Positions 48,580 through 57,934 are shown, counted from the first letter of the stretch. The stretch: DNA of 64,000 nucleotides from Mageeibacillus sp. UBA4314 (GCA_002394605.1 DGUI01000033.1:62001-126000); one strand, 5' to 3'. Notes: a model not told the origin generated them from the sequence alone. Program-made: numbers and translations.

Positions 48580-48885
48580 ACCATGTGCGGTCTTGATCCG
48601 GAGAACAGGCTGCCCGTGCGCAAATACAGTTTAGGTATGAGACAAAGGCTCGGACTAGCACAGGCGATGATGGAGAATCCGGCAGTTCTGATCTTAGACG
48701 AGCCGATGAACGGACTTGATATAAACGGAATCAGAGAGATAAGAGAGTTGCTTTTAAAACTCAAAGATGAGGGAAGACTGATCATACTGGCAAGTCACAA
48801 CGCAGATGACATAAGGATACTTTGTGAAGTTATCATTAAGATGGATAAAGGTGAAATCGTAGAAGTGCAGAGGGGAAACACCTGA
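48577..48885 (+). pseudogene. 3' fragment of an ABC transporter ATPase
   Basis: 102 codons matching the C-terminal half of the ATPase at 40,805: CGLDPENRLPVRKYSLGMRQ (signature), LILDEPMNGLDINGIREI (Walker B) and ILASHNADDIRILCEV. Walker A is missing, so it cannot hydrolyse ATP. Protein identity to the module 1 ATPase is high in this stretch, but synonymous sites have diverged, so it comes from a separate, older module rather than a fresh copy. Confidence 0.85.
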
Positions 48886-48906
48886 TTCATTATCTTCCTG
48901 GTGTGG

Positions 48907-48912
48907 TATAAT
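48907..48912 (+). promoter_or_regulatory. -10 element of the flavodiiron gene
   Basis: TATAAT at 48,907-48,912, about 37 nt before the start codon; the -35 is poorly defined. Confidence 0.45.
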
Positions 48913-48948
48913 CAAGACATTTGATTATTACAGATAGGAGAACTGTTT

Positions 48949-50103
48949 ATGTTCATAAGAGACGATATTTTCTATGTAGGCGTTAATGACCATGAGATCG
49001 ATCTTTTTGAGGGGCATTTCGAAGTGCCGGATGGCATGGCGTATAACTCATATGTTATCAAGGACGACAAGATCGCAGTAATGGATGCTGTTGAGATCAA
49101 GTTCGGTCAGGAATGGCTCGGCAAGGTCAGGGAGGCCATTGGTGATAAGGAGCCTGATTATCTTATCGTTCAGCACATGGAACCTGATCACTCAGCAAAT
49201 ATCGGTACATTCCTGGAGGCTTATCCCAATGCGAAAGTAGTCGGCAACAGCAAGACTTTCATGCTCATGAAGAAGTTCTATGGAACCGATTATCCCGACA
49301 GGCAGATCTTAGTTGACGATGGCGGGACATTAAGCCTCGGCAGGCACGTTTTGAAGTTCCTCACAGCGCCCATGGTCCACTGGCCTGAAGTTATGTTTAC
49401 TTATGATGAATATTCCAAGGTCCTTTTCACGGCTGACGGATTCGGCAAGTTCGGCGCGCTCGATGTTGAAGCGGACTGGGCTTGTGAGGCGAGAAGGTAT
49501 TACTTCGGCATCATAGGCAAGTACGGCATGATGGTCCAGACGATACTCAAGAAGGTATCAGCGCTTGCGGTCGAGACTATATGCCCTCTCCACGGACCGG
49601 TTCTTACTGAGAACATTGGATACTATCTGGATCTGTACAATACATGGTCTTCCTACGGCGTTGAGTCCGAGGGCATCTTTATCGCCTATACATCCGTTTA
49701 CGGACACACAAAGGAAGCTGCCCTTCTCCTTAAGGACAAGCTCGAGGCATCAGGATGCCCCAAGGTTGCAATCGCTGACCTCGCCAGGGAAGATATGGCT
49801 GAGTCGGTCGAGGATGCTTTCAGATACGGCAAGATAGTCCTTGCCACGACAACATATAACGGCGACATTTTCCCGTATATGAGAGAGTTCATCAACGATC
49901 TTCTCGAGCGTGGTTATCAGAACAGGACTATCGGCATTATCGAGAACGGTTCATGGGGACCTGTTGCTGCAAGGTTTATCAAGCAGAGGTTCGAGAAGAG
50001 CAAGAATATCACATTTACAGATACTACTGTAACTGTAAACTCTGCTCTTGATGATGTGTCCAGAGGGCAGATCGATGTTCTTGCCGCAGAACTCTTAAGA
50101 TAA
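48949..50103 (+). CDS. Flavodiiron protein (A-type flavoprotein)
   Basis: 384 residues. The N-terminal metallo-beta-lactamase-like diiron domain has QHMEPDHSAN (His76, Glu78, Asp80, His81), a later His in APMVHWPE, Asp in TADGFG and His in CPLHGPV. The C-terminal flavodoxin domain starts IFIAYTSVYGHTKEAA (FMN phosphate loop). It reduces O2 to water or NO to N2O and protects anaerobes; electrons usually come from rubredoxin, for which no gene is adjacent. RBS AGGAG (48,936-48,940). Confidence 0.94.
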   Translation: MFIRDDIFYVGVNDHEIDLFEGHFEVPDGMAYNSYVIKDDKIAVMDAVEIKFGQEWLGKVREAIGDKEPDYLIVQHMEPDHSANIGTFLEAYPNAKVVGNSKTFMLMKKFYGTDYPDRQILVDDGGTLSLGRHVLKFLTAPMVHWPEVMFTYDEYSKVLFTADGFGKFGALDVEADWACEARRYYFGIIGKYGMMVQTILKKVSALAVETICPLHGPVLTENIGYYLDLYNTWSSYGVESEGIFIAYTSVYGHTKEAALLLKDKLEASGCPKVAIADLAREDMAESVEDAFRYGKIVLATTTYNGDIFPYMREFINDLLERGYQNRTIGIIENGSWGPVAARFIKQRFEKSKNITFTDTTVTVNSALDDVSRGQIDVLAAELLR

Positions 50104-50111
50104 GGATCGGT

Positions 50112-51032
50112 ATGAACTGCCGTTTTGCAAAGATAGCTTCTTTAGCATTGTCAGCGGCGTTTATCGCTTGTTCCTGCAGTGCACCGCAAAGCAATAACTC
50201 ATCAAGACCTGAAGATAACAGGACGCTCATGAGCCCTGCCAATTCCTATGAACTCAAGGGTTCCGTTGAGGTCAAGGGGCGTCAGGGCGTGTGTACTGAC
50301 GGCAAGTATTATTATGTCAGCGGCAGCACGACTCTCACAAAGTATGATAAGGAATGGAATATGATCTCTACCAATGATGAACCGTTTGAAGGTTATGAGA
50401 TCGAGGTCAATCATATCGGTGATATCGATATCTTCGATAATGAGCTTTACATAGGCGCGGAGTATTTCATGGATGGTGTCGGGAAGAATATCCAGATCGC
50501 AGTGTACGATGCTGATACGCTGAAGCTTAAGAGGACTTTCCCGTTTGACGCCGGCAGCGGGCAGCTCGAGTGCGCAGGAATAGCCGTTGATCCTGACAAC
50601 AGGATAGTCTGGATGTGTTCCTGGGTCGGTGAGAACAGTGGAAGATATCTTTACAAGTACAGCCTTGATAATGGTGAATATCTCGGCAAAATCCATATGC
50701 AGATGCCTCCGCAGTGGATCCAGGGAGTAGCATACTATGATGGCCAGCTCTATCTCACGGCTGATGACGGCGAAGCTGACTACGGTGAGCCGGATCATCT
50801 CTACAGGATGAAGCCCGGCAAGGATCAGACCTATGCAACGGTCGTCCTCGAAAGGACATTTGATGATGTCACTATGCAGGGTGAGATCGAGGGACTTGCT
50901 TTCGATAAGACGGGCGGGGAGATGCTGCTTCTCTATAACAGGGGCGCGAGGATAATACTCGGAATGCCGAGCGGGTTCTACCCCGGATATGATCATGAGA
51001 TCTCTGAGGTATTTACTTACAAGATGAAGTGA
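50112..51032 (+). CDS. Lipoprotein with beta-propeller-like domain
   Basis: 306 residues. The signal peptide ends at a lipobox in FIACSCSAPQ. The mature part has repeats of short beta strands: GRQGVCTDGKYYYVSG, LYIGAEYFMDG, GIAVDPDNRIVWMC, YLYKYSLDNGEYLGK and GLAFDKTGGEMLLLY, as in SMP-30/YncE-like or phytase-like propellers. It lies 9 nt after the flavodiiron gene, so it may be co-transcribed, but no functional link is evident. Confidence 0.72.
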   Translation: MNCRFAKIASLALSAAFIACSCSAPQSNNSSRPEDNRTLMSPANSYELKGSVEVKGRQGVCTDGKYYYVSGSTTLTKYDKEWNMISTNDEPFEGYEIEVNHIGDIDIFDNELYIGAEYFMDGVGKNIQIAVYDADTLKLKRTFPFDAGSGQLECAGIAVDPDNRIVWMCSWVGENSGRYLYKYSLDNGEYLGKIHMQMPPQWIQGVAYYDGQLYLTADDGEADYGEPDHLYRMKPGKDQTYATVVLERTFDDVTMQGEIEGLAFDKTGGEMLLLYNRGARIILGMPSGFYPGYDHEISEVFTYKMK

Positions 51033-51088
51033 CTTTGCGCGGGTTTAATATGCTATAATATACTTTATCTTAATATTTTGAGGTTATT

Positions 51089-52624
51089 ATGGCTAAGAAA
51101 CTCATAGCGGTTATAGATATCGGTTCGCTCACTGCGCGCCTGAAGATATTTGAGATCAATGCCAAAGGTTATCCCAAGACTGTTGAGACCGTCCGTAAGT
51201 TCACGCTCATCGGAGCGAAGAGCGTCAGCGGGATCATTCCCGGTGAACAGGTAAGGGAACTTTGTACATGTCTTGATTCGTTCAGGGATAAGCTGCGGGA
51301 GTATAAGGTCGACAGAGTCATCTGTGTGGCGACGAGCGCTTTCAGGGATGCTGGCAACAAGGATGTCGTGCTGGAGCAGATAAGAGCGAGAACAGGATTC
51401 AAGATAGAGATCCTCGATAATTCCATGGAGTGCTATTATCAGAACCTTGCGGTAAGGGAGAGCTATCCTGATTTTGAGAAGATGATATGTGAAGGTACGA
51501 TGCTCCTTGATATCGGATCGGGATCCATGCAGGCGACTGTTTACGATAAGTCGGAATTTGTCTTCAGCCAGAACATGGTCCTTGGTTCACTCAGGATCTC
51601 GGGAATGCTCTCGACCCTGCAGAACAGGACGTCCCATTACGGCGATGTCCTGGAGGAATTCATAGCACAGGACCTTAATGATTATCATGCGGTCGAGCCT
51701 AAGGGTATCACCTATAAGCACCTGATCGCTTTCTCGGGAGAGATGAGCTTTATCAGGATGCTGGCGGGCTACGATCCTTTTGAGGAATGCAATCTCACAA
51801 GAGACGAGTTCTTCAAGGTGTACGATTATCTCCTGAAGACGAGGCCTTCTGACCTGACGCTCAACAACAAGATCCCCGCGCATGTTGCTCCGCTCCTTTT
51901 GCCGGTGACGATGATCATAAAGGACATGCTCGATTATACGGGACTTGATCATGTATACCTCCCGCACGCGTCACTGTCTGACGGTATCATCTACAACTAT
52001 TGTCACGTCAACTTCGGAATGAAGCTCGTCATCCTTCCGTCTCAGGACCTGATATCCGGCGCGAGGAACCTGGCGAAGCGTTACAGATGTGATAAGAAGC
52101 ACATCGAATTTGTTGAGAATGCGGCACTGGAGATCTTCGACTGCTGCCAGAAGATCGCAGGTCTTGAGAAGCGTGACAGGCTGCTCCTGCAGCTTGCTGC
52201 CATCCTTCATGAGATCGGTAAGTTCGTTAAGGCGAAGGACCATAACGAAGCTGCATTCTCTCTCATCGAGTTTACTGACCTGATCGGTCTTACGAACGAC
52301 GAACTTAATACCATCGCATATATCGTCAGGCTTTATCCGCAGGATTCGCCTTACGACAATTACTATTACCGCAGCCTTCCCCCCAAGAAGAAGGTCACGG
52401 TATCCAAGCTTACATCCATACTGAGGATCGCTGACAGCCTTGATGCTTCCCATACCGAGAAGATCAGGAACATGTCTGTTACGCTCCATCCTGACAGGCT
52501 TCACATCTCTTGTGAGGCGAAGGCAGACATGTCTTTCGAGGAGTGGGCGTTCGAACACAGGTGTGATCTGTTTGAGGATGTAATGGGCGTTAAGGCCAGA
52601 CTGAGAGTAAGGAGACAAGTGTAA
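51089..52624 (+). CDS. ppx: Exopolyphosphatase / Ppx-GppA phosphatase with HD domain
   Basis: 511 residues. The N-terminal actin-like ASKHA fold has phosphate loop IAVIDIGSLTARLKIFEI, ICVATSAFRDAGN and the second loop MLLDIGSGSMQATVYD (the usual GGGS reads GSGS). The C-terminal ~330-480 is an HD domain with ILHEIGKFVKAKDHNEAA. It removes terminal phosphates from polyphosphate and perhaps (p)ppGpp. Its partner ppk starts 2 nt downstream, so synthesis and breakdown of polyphosphate are encoded in one operon. A TATAAT at 51,054-51,059 is the likely -10. Confidence 0.9.
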   Translation: MAKKLIAVIDIGSLTARLKIFEINAKGYPKTVETVRKFTLIGAKSVSGIIPGEQVRELCTCLDSFRDKLREYKVDRVICVATSAFRDAGNKDVVLEQIRARTGFKIEILDNSMECYYQNLAVRESYPDFEKMICEGTMLLDIGSGSMQATVYDKSEFVFSQNMVLGSLRISGMLSTLQNRTSHYGDVLEEFIAQDLNDYHAVEPKGITYKHLIAFSGEMSFIRMLAGYDPFEECNLTRDEFFKVYDYLLKTRPSDLTLNNKIPAHVAPLLLPVTMIIKDMLDYTGLDHVYLPHASLSDGIIYNYCHVNFGMKLVILPSQDLISGARNLAKRYRCDKKHIEFVENAALEIFDCCQKIAGLEKRDRLLLQLAAILHEIGKFVKAKDHNEAAFSLIEFTDLIGLTNDELNTIAYIVRLYPQDSPYDNYYYRSLPPKKKVTVSKLTSILRIADSLDASHTEKIRNMSVTLHPDRLHISCEAKADMSFEEWAFEHRCDLFEDVMGVKARLRVRRQV

Positions 52625-52625
52625 A

Positions 52626-54974
52626 GTGGCTGCCAAGAAACAGAAGAAGACAACAAAGACAACTAAGACAACTAAGACTGCCAAGACAACGAAGAGCGTA
52701 AAGACGACGAAGACCGTCAAGACTGCCAAATCGCCTAAGACAAAGGCGTCCAAGACCGCAAAGCCAAAGTCGGCAGATAATAAGAGCTATGATTCTTTCC
52801 TGAGCGGTAATAACAGGTTCTTCAACAGGGAACTGTCGTGGCTCGAGTTCAACGATAGGATCCTGCACGAGGCAAGAGATCCGAAGAATCCTCTGCTCGA
52901 GAGGATCAAGTTTCTGTCGATCACATGCTCGAATCTTGATGAGTTCTATATCGTCAGGGTCGCATCTCTGAGGGACATGCAGAGCGTTAATTTCTCAGAG
53001 AAGGATATAGCGGGGTTCACGGTCGGCGAACAGCTCAAGAGGATCGATGAGAAGACAAGGGTCTCAATGAACCAGCTTTACACGACATATAACAGGTCAC
53101 TTGTTCCTGCATTGAAGAATGAGGGCATCTTCCTTATGGATTATGATGAGCTCGATAAGGCTCAGAAGGATATTGCAGACGAATACTTTAAGACGGTCCT
53201 GTATCCGATCCTGACCCCGATGGCTGTTGACGCTTCAAGACCGTTTCCGCTTATCTATAACAGGATGCTCAACCTCTGCGTAATGCTCGAGAATAACGGT
53301 GAGCTGTCAGCAGATCACAGCCTCGTTGCCGCAGCCAGCAAGACGAAGGATGACGATGTCGATAAGGTGGTTTTTGCAACGCTTCAGATCCCTACAGTAG
53401 TTCCGAGGATGTTCAAGATCGATACTGCTGATTCGCTCGTCTTCGTTCCCATCGAACAGATAATCCAGGGTAATCTTGATACTCTCTTCTTCGGCGAGAA
53501 GGTCATCGCTTCCGGATGCTACCGTATCATGCGAAATGCAGATCTCGATATCGACGAGGATGAGGCAGAAGACCTGCTCAAGGAGATCGAGGAGCAGGTT
53601 AGAAGGAGAAGGTTCGGTGAGATCATAAGGCTTGAAGTACGTGATGACATGGATCCTGATATCCTGAGCTTCATCACGTCAGAACTGAAGATATCTTCCA
53701 AGGATATCTTCAGTGTTAACGGTCCCATAGACCTTACATTCCTGATGAAGGTATATTCTGCCTGCGAAGATGCTTATCCCGGTCTCTGCTATAAGTCACA
53801 CATTCCTGCCAAGCCTTCCATGTTCGGAGAGGATCTTGGCGATATCTTCGCACAGATAAGGGAGAAGGACAGACTTGTCCATCACCCTTATGAGAGCTTC
53901 GATCCCGTGCTCGAATTTGTCAAGCAGGCGGCGGCAGATCCCAACGTTCTCGCCATCAAACAGACCCTGTACAGAGTATCTTCCAAGTCACCCATAATCC
54001 AGTCTCTCCTCGAGGCTGCCCGTAACGGTAAACAGGTAATGGTGCTTGTAGAGCTTAAGGCCAGATTTGACGAAGAGAATAACATCAACTGGGCGAGGAT
54101 GCTCGAGAAAGCAGGCTGCCATGTCATTTACGGACTTGTCGGTCTTAAGACGCACAGTAAGATAACGCTGGTCGTCAGGAAGGAAGAAGACGGCATCAGG
54201 AGATATCTGCATCTTGGTACCGGTAACTACAACGATATTACGGCGAAGATCTATACTGATTTAGGTCTGTTCACGGCATCGGAGAGTTTTGGCGAAGATG
54301 CGTCCGAGTTCTTCAACATGCTCTCAGGTTATTCGATCCCGCATTCTTGGAGAAGGCTTATTCCTGCTCCATTGTGGATGAAGGATAACTTCGTGAAGAA
54401 GATAAGGCGTGAAGCTGAGAACGCAGCTGCCGGCAAGAAAGCAAGGATCATCGCCAAGATCAATTCACTCGTTGACGAAGTGATAATCAAAGAGCTTTAT
54501 AATGCATCAACGGCAGGCGTTAAGATCGACCTGATCGTCAGAGGCATCTGCTGCCTGAGGGCAGGAATACCCGGCATGAGCGAGAACATTTCCGTAAGAT
54601 CCATAACTGGAAGGTTCCTTGAGCATTCGAGGATATTCTACTTCTACAACGAAGGACATGAGGATCTCTATCTGGCTTCGGCTGACTGGATGCCGAGGAA
54701 TCTCAACAGGCGTGTGGAACTGATGTTCCCGGTTGAAGATCCGGACTGCCGTGCCCGCGTTCTCGAGGTGATCGAAGTTGAGCTCGAAGATACAGTCAGG
54801 GCACACATTCTCGATGCAGACGGAACATACCATAAGCTCGATCTGCGAGGCAAGGTTAAGCTCGACAGCCAGGAAGAACTGATCAGGAGAGCAGATGAGG
54901 CGGCAATGCTGAAGTTCTCTGAGCCGGAAGACAATTCATCATTTATACCGGCAGAATCATCTGAGAATAATTAA
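52626..54974 (+). CDS. ppk: Polyphosphate kinase 1 with a Lys/Thr-rich N-terminal extension
   Basis: 782 residues with a GTG start; AAGGAGA lies at 52,609-52,614. Residues ~1-58 are a low-complexity tail made mostly of Lys, Thr, Ala and Ser (KQKKTTKTTKTTKTAKTTKS...), not part of the family fold. The normal PPK1 begins at FFNRELSWLEFNDRILHEA (~60). Catalytic regions: LVELKARFDEENNINWARML, the autophosphorylated His in GLKTHSKITLVVR, and YLHLGTGNYND. It makes polyphosphate from ATP. It is the second gene of the ppx-ppk operon. Confidence 0.95.
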   Translation: MAAKKQKKTTKTTKTTKTAKTTKSVKTTKTVKTAKSPKTKASKTAKPKSADNKSYDSFLSGNNRFFNRELSWLEFNDRILHEARDPKNPLLERIKFLSITCSNLDEFYIVRVASLRDMQSVNFSEKDIAGFTVGEQLKRIDEKTRVSMNQLYTTYNRSLVPALKNEGIFLMDYDELDKAQKDIADEYFKTVLYPILTPMAVDASRPFPLIYNRMLNLCVMLENNGELSADHSLVAAASKTKDDDVDKVVFATLQIPTVVPRMFKIDTADSLVFVPIEQIIQGNLDTLFFGEKVIASGCYRIMRNADLDIDEDEAEDLLKEIEEQVRRRRFGEIIRLEVRDDMDPDILSFITSELKISSKDIFSVNGPIDLTFLMKVYSACEDAYPGLCYKSHIPAKPSMFGEDLGDIFAQIREKDRLVHHPYESFDPVLEFVKQAAADPNVLAIKQTLYRVSSKSPIIQSLLEAARNGKQVMVLVELKARFDEENNINWARMLEKAGCHVIYGLVGLKTHSKITLVVRKEEDGIRRYLHLGTGNYNDITAKIYTDLGLFTASESFGEDASEFFNMLSGYSIPHSWRRLIPAPLWMKDNFVKKIRREAENAAAGKKARIIAKINSLVDEVIIKELYNASTAGVKIDLIVRGICCLRAGIPGMSENISVRSITGRFLEHSRIFYFYNEGHEDLYLASADWMPRNLNRRVELMFPVEDPDCRARVLEVIEVELEDTVRAHILDADGTYHKLDLRGKVKLDSQEELIRRADEAAMLKFSEPEDNSSFIPAESSENN

Positions 54975-54989
54975 TAACAGGAGAGACAT

Positions 54990-56108
54990 ATGACAGTTGT
55001 TAAACAGGATTATCCGTCTGTTGCGGATAAAAAGAGATATGAGGACAGGTCGTTCAGGTTCGAGATGACATCATCTTCCGGAATGATGGCATCAGTTATC
55101 ACTTACGGAGCCAGGATCGACAGACTCCTCGTTCCTGATAAGGATGGGAAGACAGCAGACATAATGCTCGGCATGAGAGGTCTTGATGAGTATCTGAGAG
55201 ACGGCGGCAATCACGGCGCGATCGTCGGAAGGTCAGCCAACAGGATCAGGAACGCAAGCTTTGTGATCGACGGTGAGACATATAAGATCCCTGCAAATGA
55301 CGGTCAGAACAACCTTCACACCGGTAATCCGGCATATCAGAATGTGTTCTGGGAAGGTGAGATCATTTCGAAAGATGAGACAGACAATTATATCGAGGCG
55401 AGCGGCATTGCGGGAATTGAGGAAGCTGATGGTGATTCCATTCTCATGCACTATGTTGCTGCCGACGGTGAATGCGGATTCCCGGGCAACCTCGATACGA
55501 CCGTGATCTATTCATGGCTTAAGGATGACACGCTCCTGATCTTATACCGTGCTGAGACGGACAAAGCAACTGTATTTGCTCCCACCAATCATGCGTATTT
55601 TAATCTTGGCGGACATGACAGCGGTTCCGTGCTCAGCGATCTTATTACAGTCAATGCCGACAGGGTAACGCTGAAGGATGAGACTAACTGCAACAGTTCT
55701 GAGTATCTTGATGTTGAAGGGACTGTTTTCGACTTGAGGGAACAGGCTTTCATATCGCAGATCGTAGAGTCCGATGAGCCTCAGATCGTTATGTCACGCG
55801 GTATCGACATGAACTATTGCATCAACGGGGCTAACGGTAACTATAACTACGCAGCCATGGTGTCCGATCCTGACAGCGGCAGGCTCATGGAAGTATATAC
55901 CGACTTCCCGGGGATCCAGCTTTATGCCGGCAATCATCTGGGCGGCAATGATCAGAAAGGTGATAAGCCGTACAAACCTTATGATGCCATCTGCCTTGAA
56001 GCTCAGATGTATCCCAACAGCATTAACATACCCGGATTTGAATCTCCCGTTGTGCGGCCCGGTGAGGTCCGGTATCATGCATGTGGTTATAAATTCGGAA
56101 TCATCTGA
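54990..56108 (+). CDS. galM: Aldose 1-epimerase (mutarotase)
   Basis: 372 residues, a normal size. Motifs: NHGAIVGRSANRIRNASFV (GRxANR), NNLHTGNPAYQNVFWEG, the catalytic His region NHAYFNLGGHDSGSV and the C-terminal acid near ICLEAQMYPNSIN. It interconverts alpha and beta anomers of aldoses such as galactose and glucose. The Shine-Dalgarno site is AGGAGAG. It lies 15 nt after ppk, but has no evident functional tie to it. Confidence 0.93.
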   Translation: MTVVKQDYPSVADKKRYEDRSFRFEMTSSSGMMASVITYGARIDRLLVPDKDGKTADIMLGMRGLDEYLRDGGNHGAIVGRSANRIRNASFVIDGETYKIPANDGQNNLHTGNPAYQNVFWEGEIISKDETDNYIEASGIAGIEEADGDSILMHYVAADGECGFPGNLDTTVIYSWLKDDTLLILYRAETDKATVFAPTNHAYFNLGGHDSGSVLSDLITVNADRVTLKDETNCNSSEYLDVEGTVFDLREQAFISQIVESDEPQIVMSRGIDMNYCINGANGNYNYAAMVSDPDSGRLMEVYTDFPGIQLYAGNHLGGNDQKGDKPYKPYDAICLEAQMYPNSINIPGFESPVVRPGEVRYHACGYKFGII

Positions 56109-56130
56109 CCCTGTTTAGGTCAGATTTGAT
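56104..56130 (+). terminator. Possible terminator after galM
   Basis: ATCTGACC (56,104-56,111) pairs with GGTCAGAT (56,119-56,126), followed by TTGATT; the T-run is weak. Confidence 0.45.
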
Positions 56131-56133
56131 TAA

Positions 56134-56162
56134 TGACAAAGCCTTGTAAAAGGCATATAATT
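56134..56162 (+). promoter_or_regulatory. Promoter of ilvE
   Basis: ATGACA (56,134-56,139), a 17-nt spacer and TATAAT (56,157-56,162), about 39 nt before the start codon. Confidence 0.6.
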
Positions 56163-56200
56163 CAATGAGTTAACTATTAATGTAAAGAAGGTGATTTCTT

Positions 56201-57229
56201 ATGAAGAAGGATATCGACTGGTCTAACCTGACATTCAGTTACACCAAGACCGATAAGCGTTACGTTGCTAATTACACAAACGGTGCATGGGATAAGGGCG
56301 GCCTTATCGATGATGACATGATCGTCATGAGCGAGGATGCCGGCGTTCTCCAGTATGCACAGACTGTATTTGAAGGCCTTAAGGCTTATACAACAAAGGA
56401 TGGAAGGATCGTTACATTCAGACCTGACCTCAATGCTGACAGACTCATTGATTCAGCAAAGAGACTTGAGATACCTCCGCTCCCCAAGGAGCAGTTCCTT
56501 GATTCCATCAAGCAGGTCGTTGCTGCCAATGCAGATTGGGTACCTCCTTATGGAACAGGTGCTTCACTCTATCTGAGACCTTATATCTTCGGTATCAACC
56601 CCGTTATCGGTGTTAAGCCTGCTGATGATTATCAGTACAGGGTATTTGCTACTCCCGTAGGTCCTTACTTCAAGGGCGGAGCTAAGCCGATCAGAGTTAA
56701 GATCTCAGATTTTGACAGAGCAGCACCGAGAGGAACAGGTCATATCAAGGCCGGTCTCAACTATGCTATGAGCCTTCATGCCATAGTAACTGCTCATAAC
56801 GAAGGTTTTGCAGAGAATATCTATCTTGATCCTTCAACGAGAACAAAGATCGAAGAGACAGGCGGAGCTAATATCCTGTTCGTTGATCAGGACGGCAATC
56901 TTGTTGTACCTAAGTCTGATTCGATCCTGCCTTCTATCACAAGAAGAAGCCTCGTTTATGTCGGCGAGCACTATCTCGGTCTCAAGGTTACAGAACGTGA
57001 GGTTCTTTTGAGTGAGGTCTTTGAAGGCAAGTTCAAGGAAGGTGGTCTCTGCGGTACGGCTGCAGTTATCTCACCTTTGGGATCCATCAACGATCACGGT
57101 AAGGAATTCACATTCTCCAACGGAATGGAAGAGATGGGACCTGTTCTTACAAAGCTCAGAGCAACTCTCACAGGAATTCAGGAAGGCGATATCGAAGCAC
57201 CCGAGGGCTGGATCTACACGATCTGCTGA
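56201..57229 (+). CDS. ilvE: Branched-chain amino acid aminotransferase
   Basis: 342 residues. Fold type IV PLP enzyme: QYAQTVFEGLKAYTTKDGR near the N-terminus, LYLRPYIFGINP, the PLP lysine in RGTGHIKAGLNYAMS, the conserved Glu-Thr-Gly in KIEETGGANILFV, and CGTAAVISPLG. The size and the (R)P(Y/F) pattern fit the 340-residue group of branched-chain aminotransferases. It moves an amino group between Leu, Ile or Val and 2-oxoglutarate. Single-gene unit with a promoter before and a palindromic terminator after it. Confidence 0.94.
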   Translation: MKKDIDWSNLTFSYTKTDKRYVANYTNGAWDKGGLIDDDMIVMSEDAGVLQYAQTVFEGLKAYTTKDGRIVTFRPDLNADRLIDSAKRLEIPPLPKEQFLDSIKQVVAANADWVPPYGTGASLYLRPYIFGINPVIGVKPADDYQYRVFATPVGPYFKGGAKPIRVKISDFDRAAPRGTGHIKAGLNYAMSLHAIVTAHNEGFAENIYLDPSTRTKIEETGGANILFVDQDGNLVVPKSDSILPSITRRSLVYVGEHYLGLKVTEREVLLSEVFEGKFKEGGLCGTAAVISPLGSINDHGKEFTFSNGMEEMGPVLTKLRATLTGIQEGDIEAPEGWIYTIC

Positions 57230-57251
57230 TCATTAGGATTACTATATATGT

Positions 57252-57277
57252 CCGGCGGCATATGCCGCCGGGCATTT
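57252..57277 (+). terminator. Palindromic terminator after ilvE
   Basis: CCGGCGGCATATGCCGCCGG (57,252-57,271) is a perfect 20-bp palindrome followed by GCATTTT. Confidence 0.65.
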
Positions 57278-57295
57278 TCATACAAGGAGGCCATC

Positions 57296-57934
57296 ATGAA
57301 CACAGATTTTATTGAATTACTCACACACAGTTCCATCAGGATCAAAGGCGATGTCGTTATCTACTGTGATCCTTTCAGGATCGACCGCGAGTATCATGAT
57401 GCTGACCTCGTTCTGATCACACACGATCATTTCGATCACTTCTCTCCTGAAGATATCGCGCTTGTCAGTAAGCCCGATACTGTTTATCTTATTCCTTCCG
57501 GGATGGAGAAACAGGCACGCAAGGCGTTGGGCAAGAAGGCCATGATCCTGACCGGCGATGCAGGTGAGAGCTTTAACTTTGAATATACTGATATCGATAT
57601 GGTTCCTTCCTATAACGTAGGTAAGAGCTTCCATCCCAGGGAGGCCGGATGGGTAGGTTATCTCATCCATATTGATAACAAGACCATATATATAGCAGGT
57701 GATACGGATATCAACGACGATATCATCAACGTCGAATGTGATATCGCCATGGTTCCCGTAGGCGGTAAGTATACGATGGACTATAAGGAAGCTGCCGATC
57801 TTATTAACCAGATAGGCTGTAATGTAGCGATCCCGACCCACTACGGTTCCGTAGCAGGTGATGATGCTGACGGCGAGAGGTTCAAGGAGCTCGTTGACAG
57901 CTCAATCGAAGTCAAGATCATAAAGAAGTATTGA
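57296..57934 (+). CDS. Metallo-beta-lactamase-fold hydrolase (UPF0173-like)
   Basis: 212 residues from ATG 57,296, which follows AAGGAGG (57,284-57,290); the frame is open from 57,248 through the terminator. Zinc motif THDHFDHF (THxHxDH, ~39-46), a second Asp in YIAGDTDIND and a late His in IPTHYGSVAG. This compact single-domain type is common and its substrate is usually unknown. The next gene begins 4 nt downstream. Confidence 0.88.
   Translation: MNTDFIELLTHSSIRIKGDVVIYCDPFRIDREYHDADLVLITHDHFDHFSPEDIALVSKPDTVYLIPSGMEKQARKALGKKAMILTGDAGESFNFEYTDIDMVPSYNVGKSFHPREAGWVGYLIHIDNKTIYIAGDTDINDDIINVECDIAMVPVGGKYTMDYKEAADLINQIGCNVAIPTHYGSVAGDDADGERFKELVDSSIEVKIIKKY

Noticed and set aside
52630..52790. 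Tandem aagacaac/actaagac repeats as a possible minisatellite or regulatory array
   Set aside because: They are in frame in ppk and encode the Lys/Thr tail; treated as protein low complexity.
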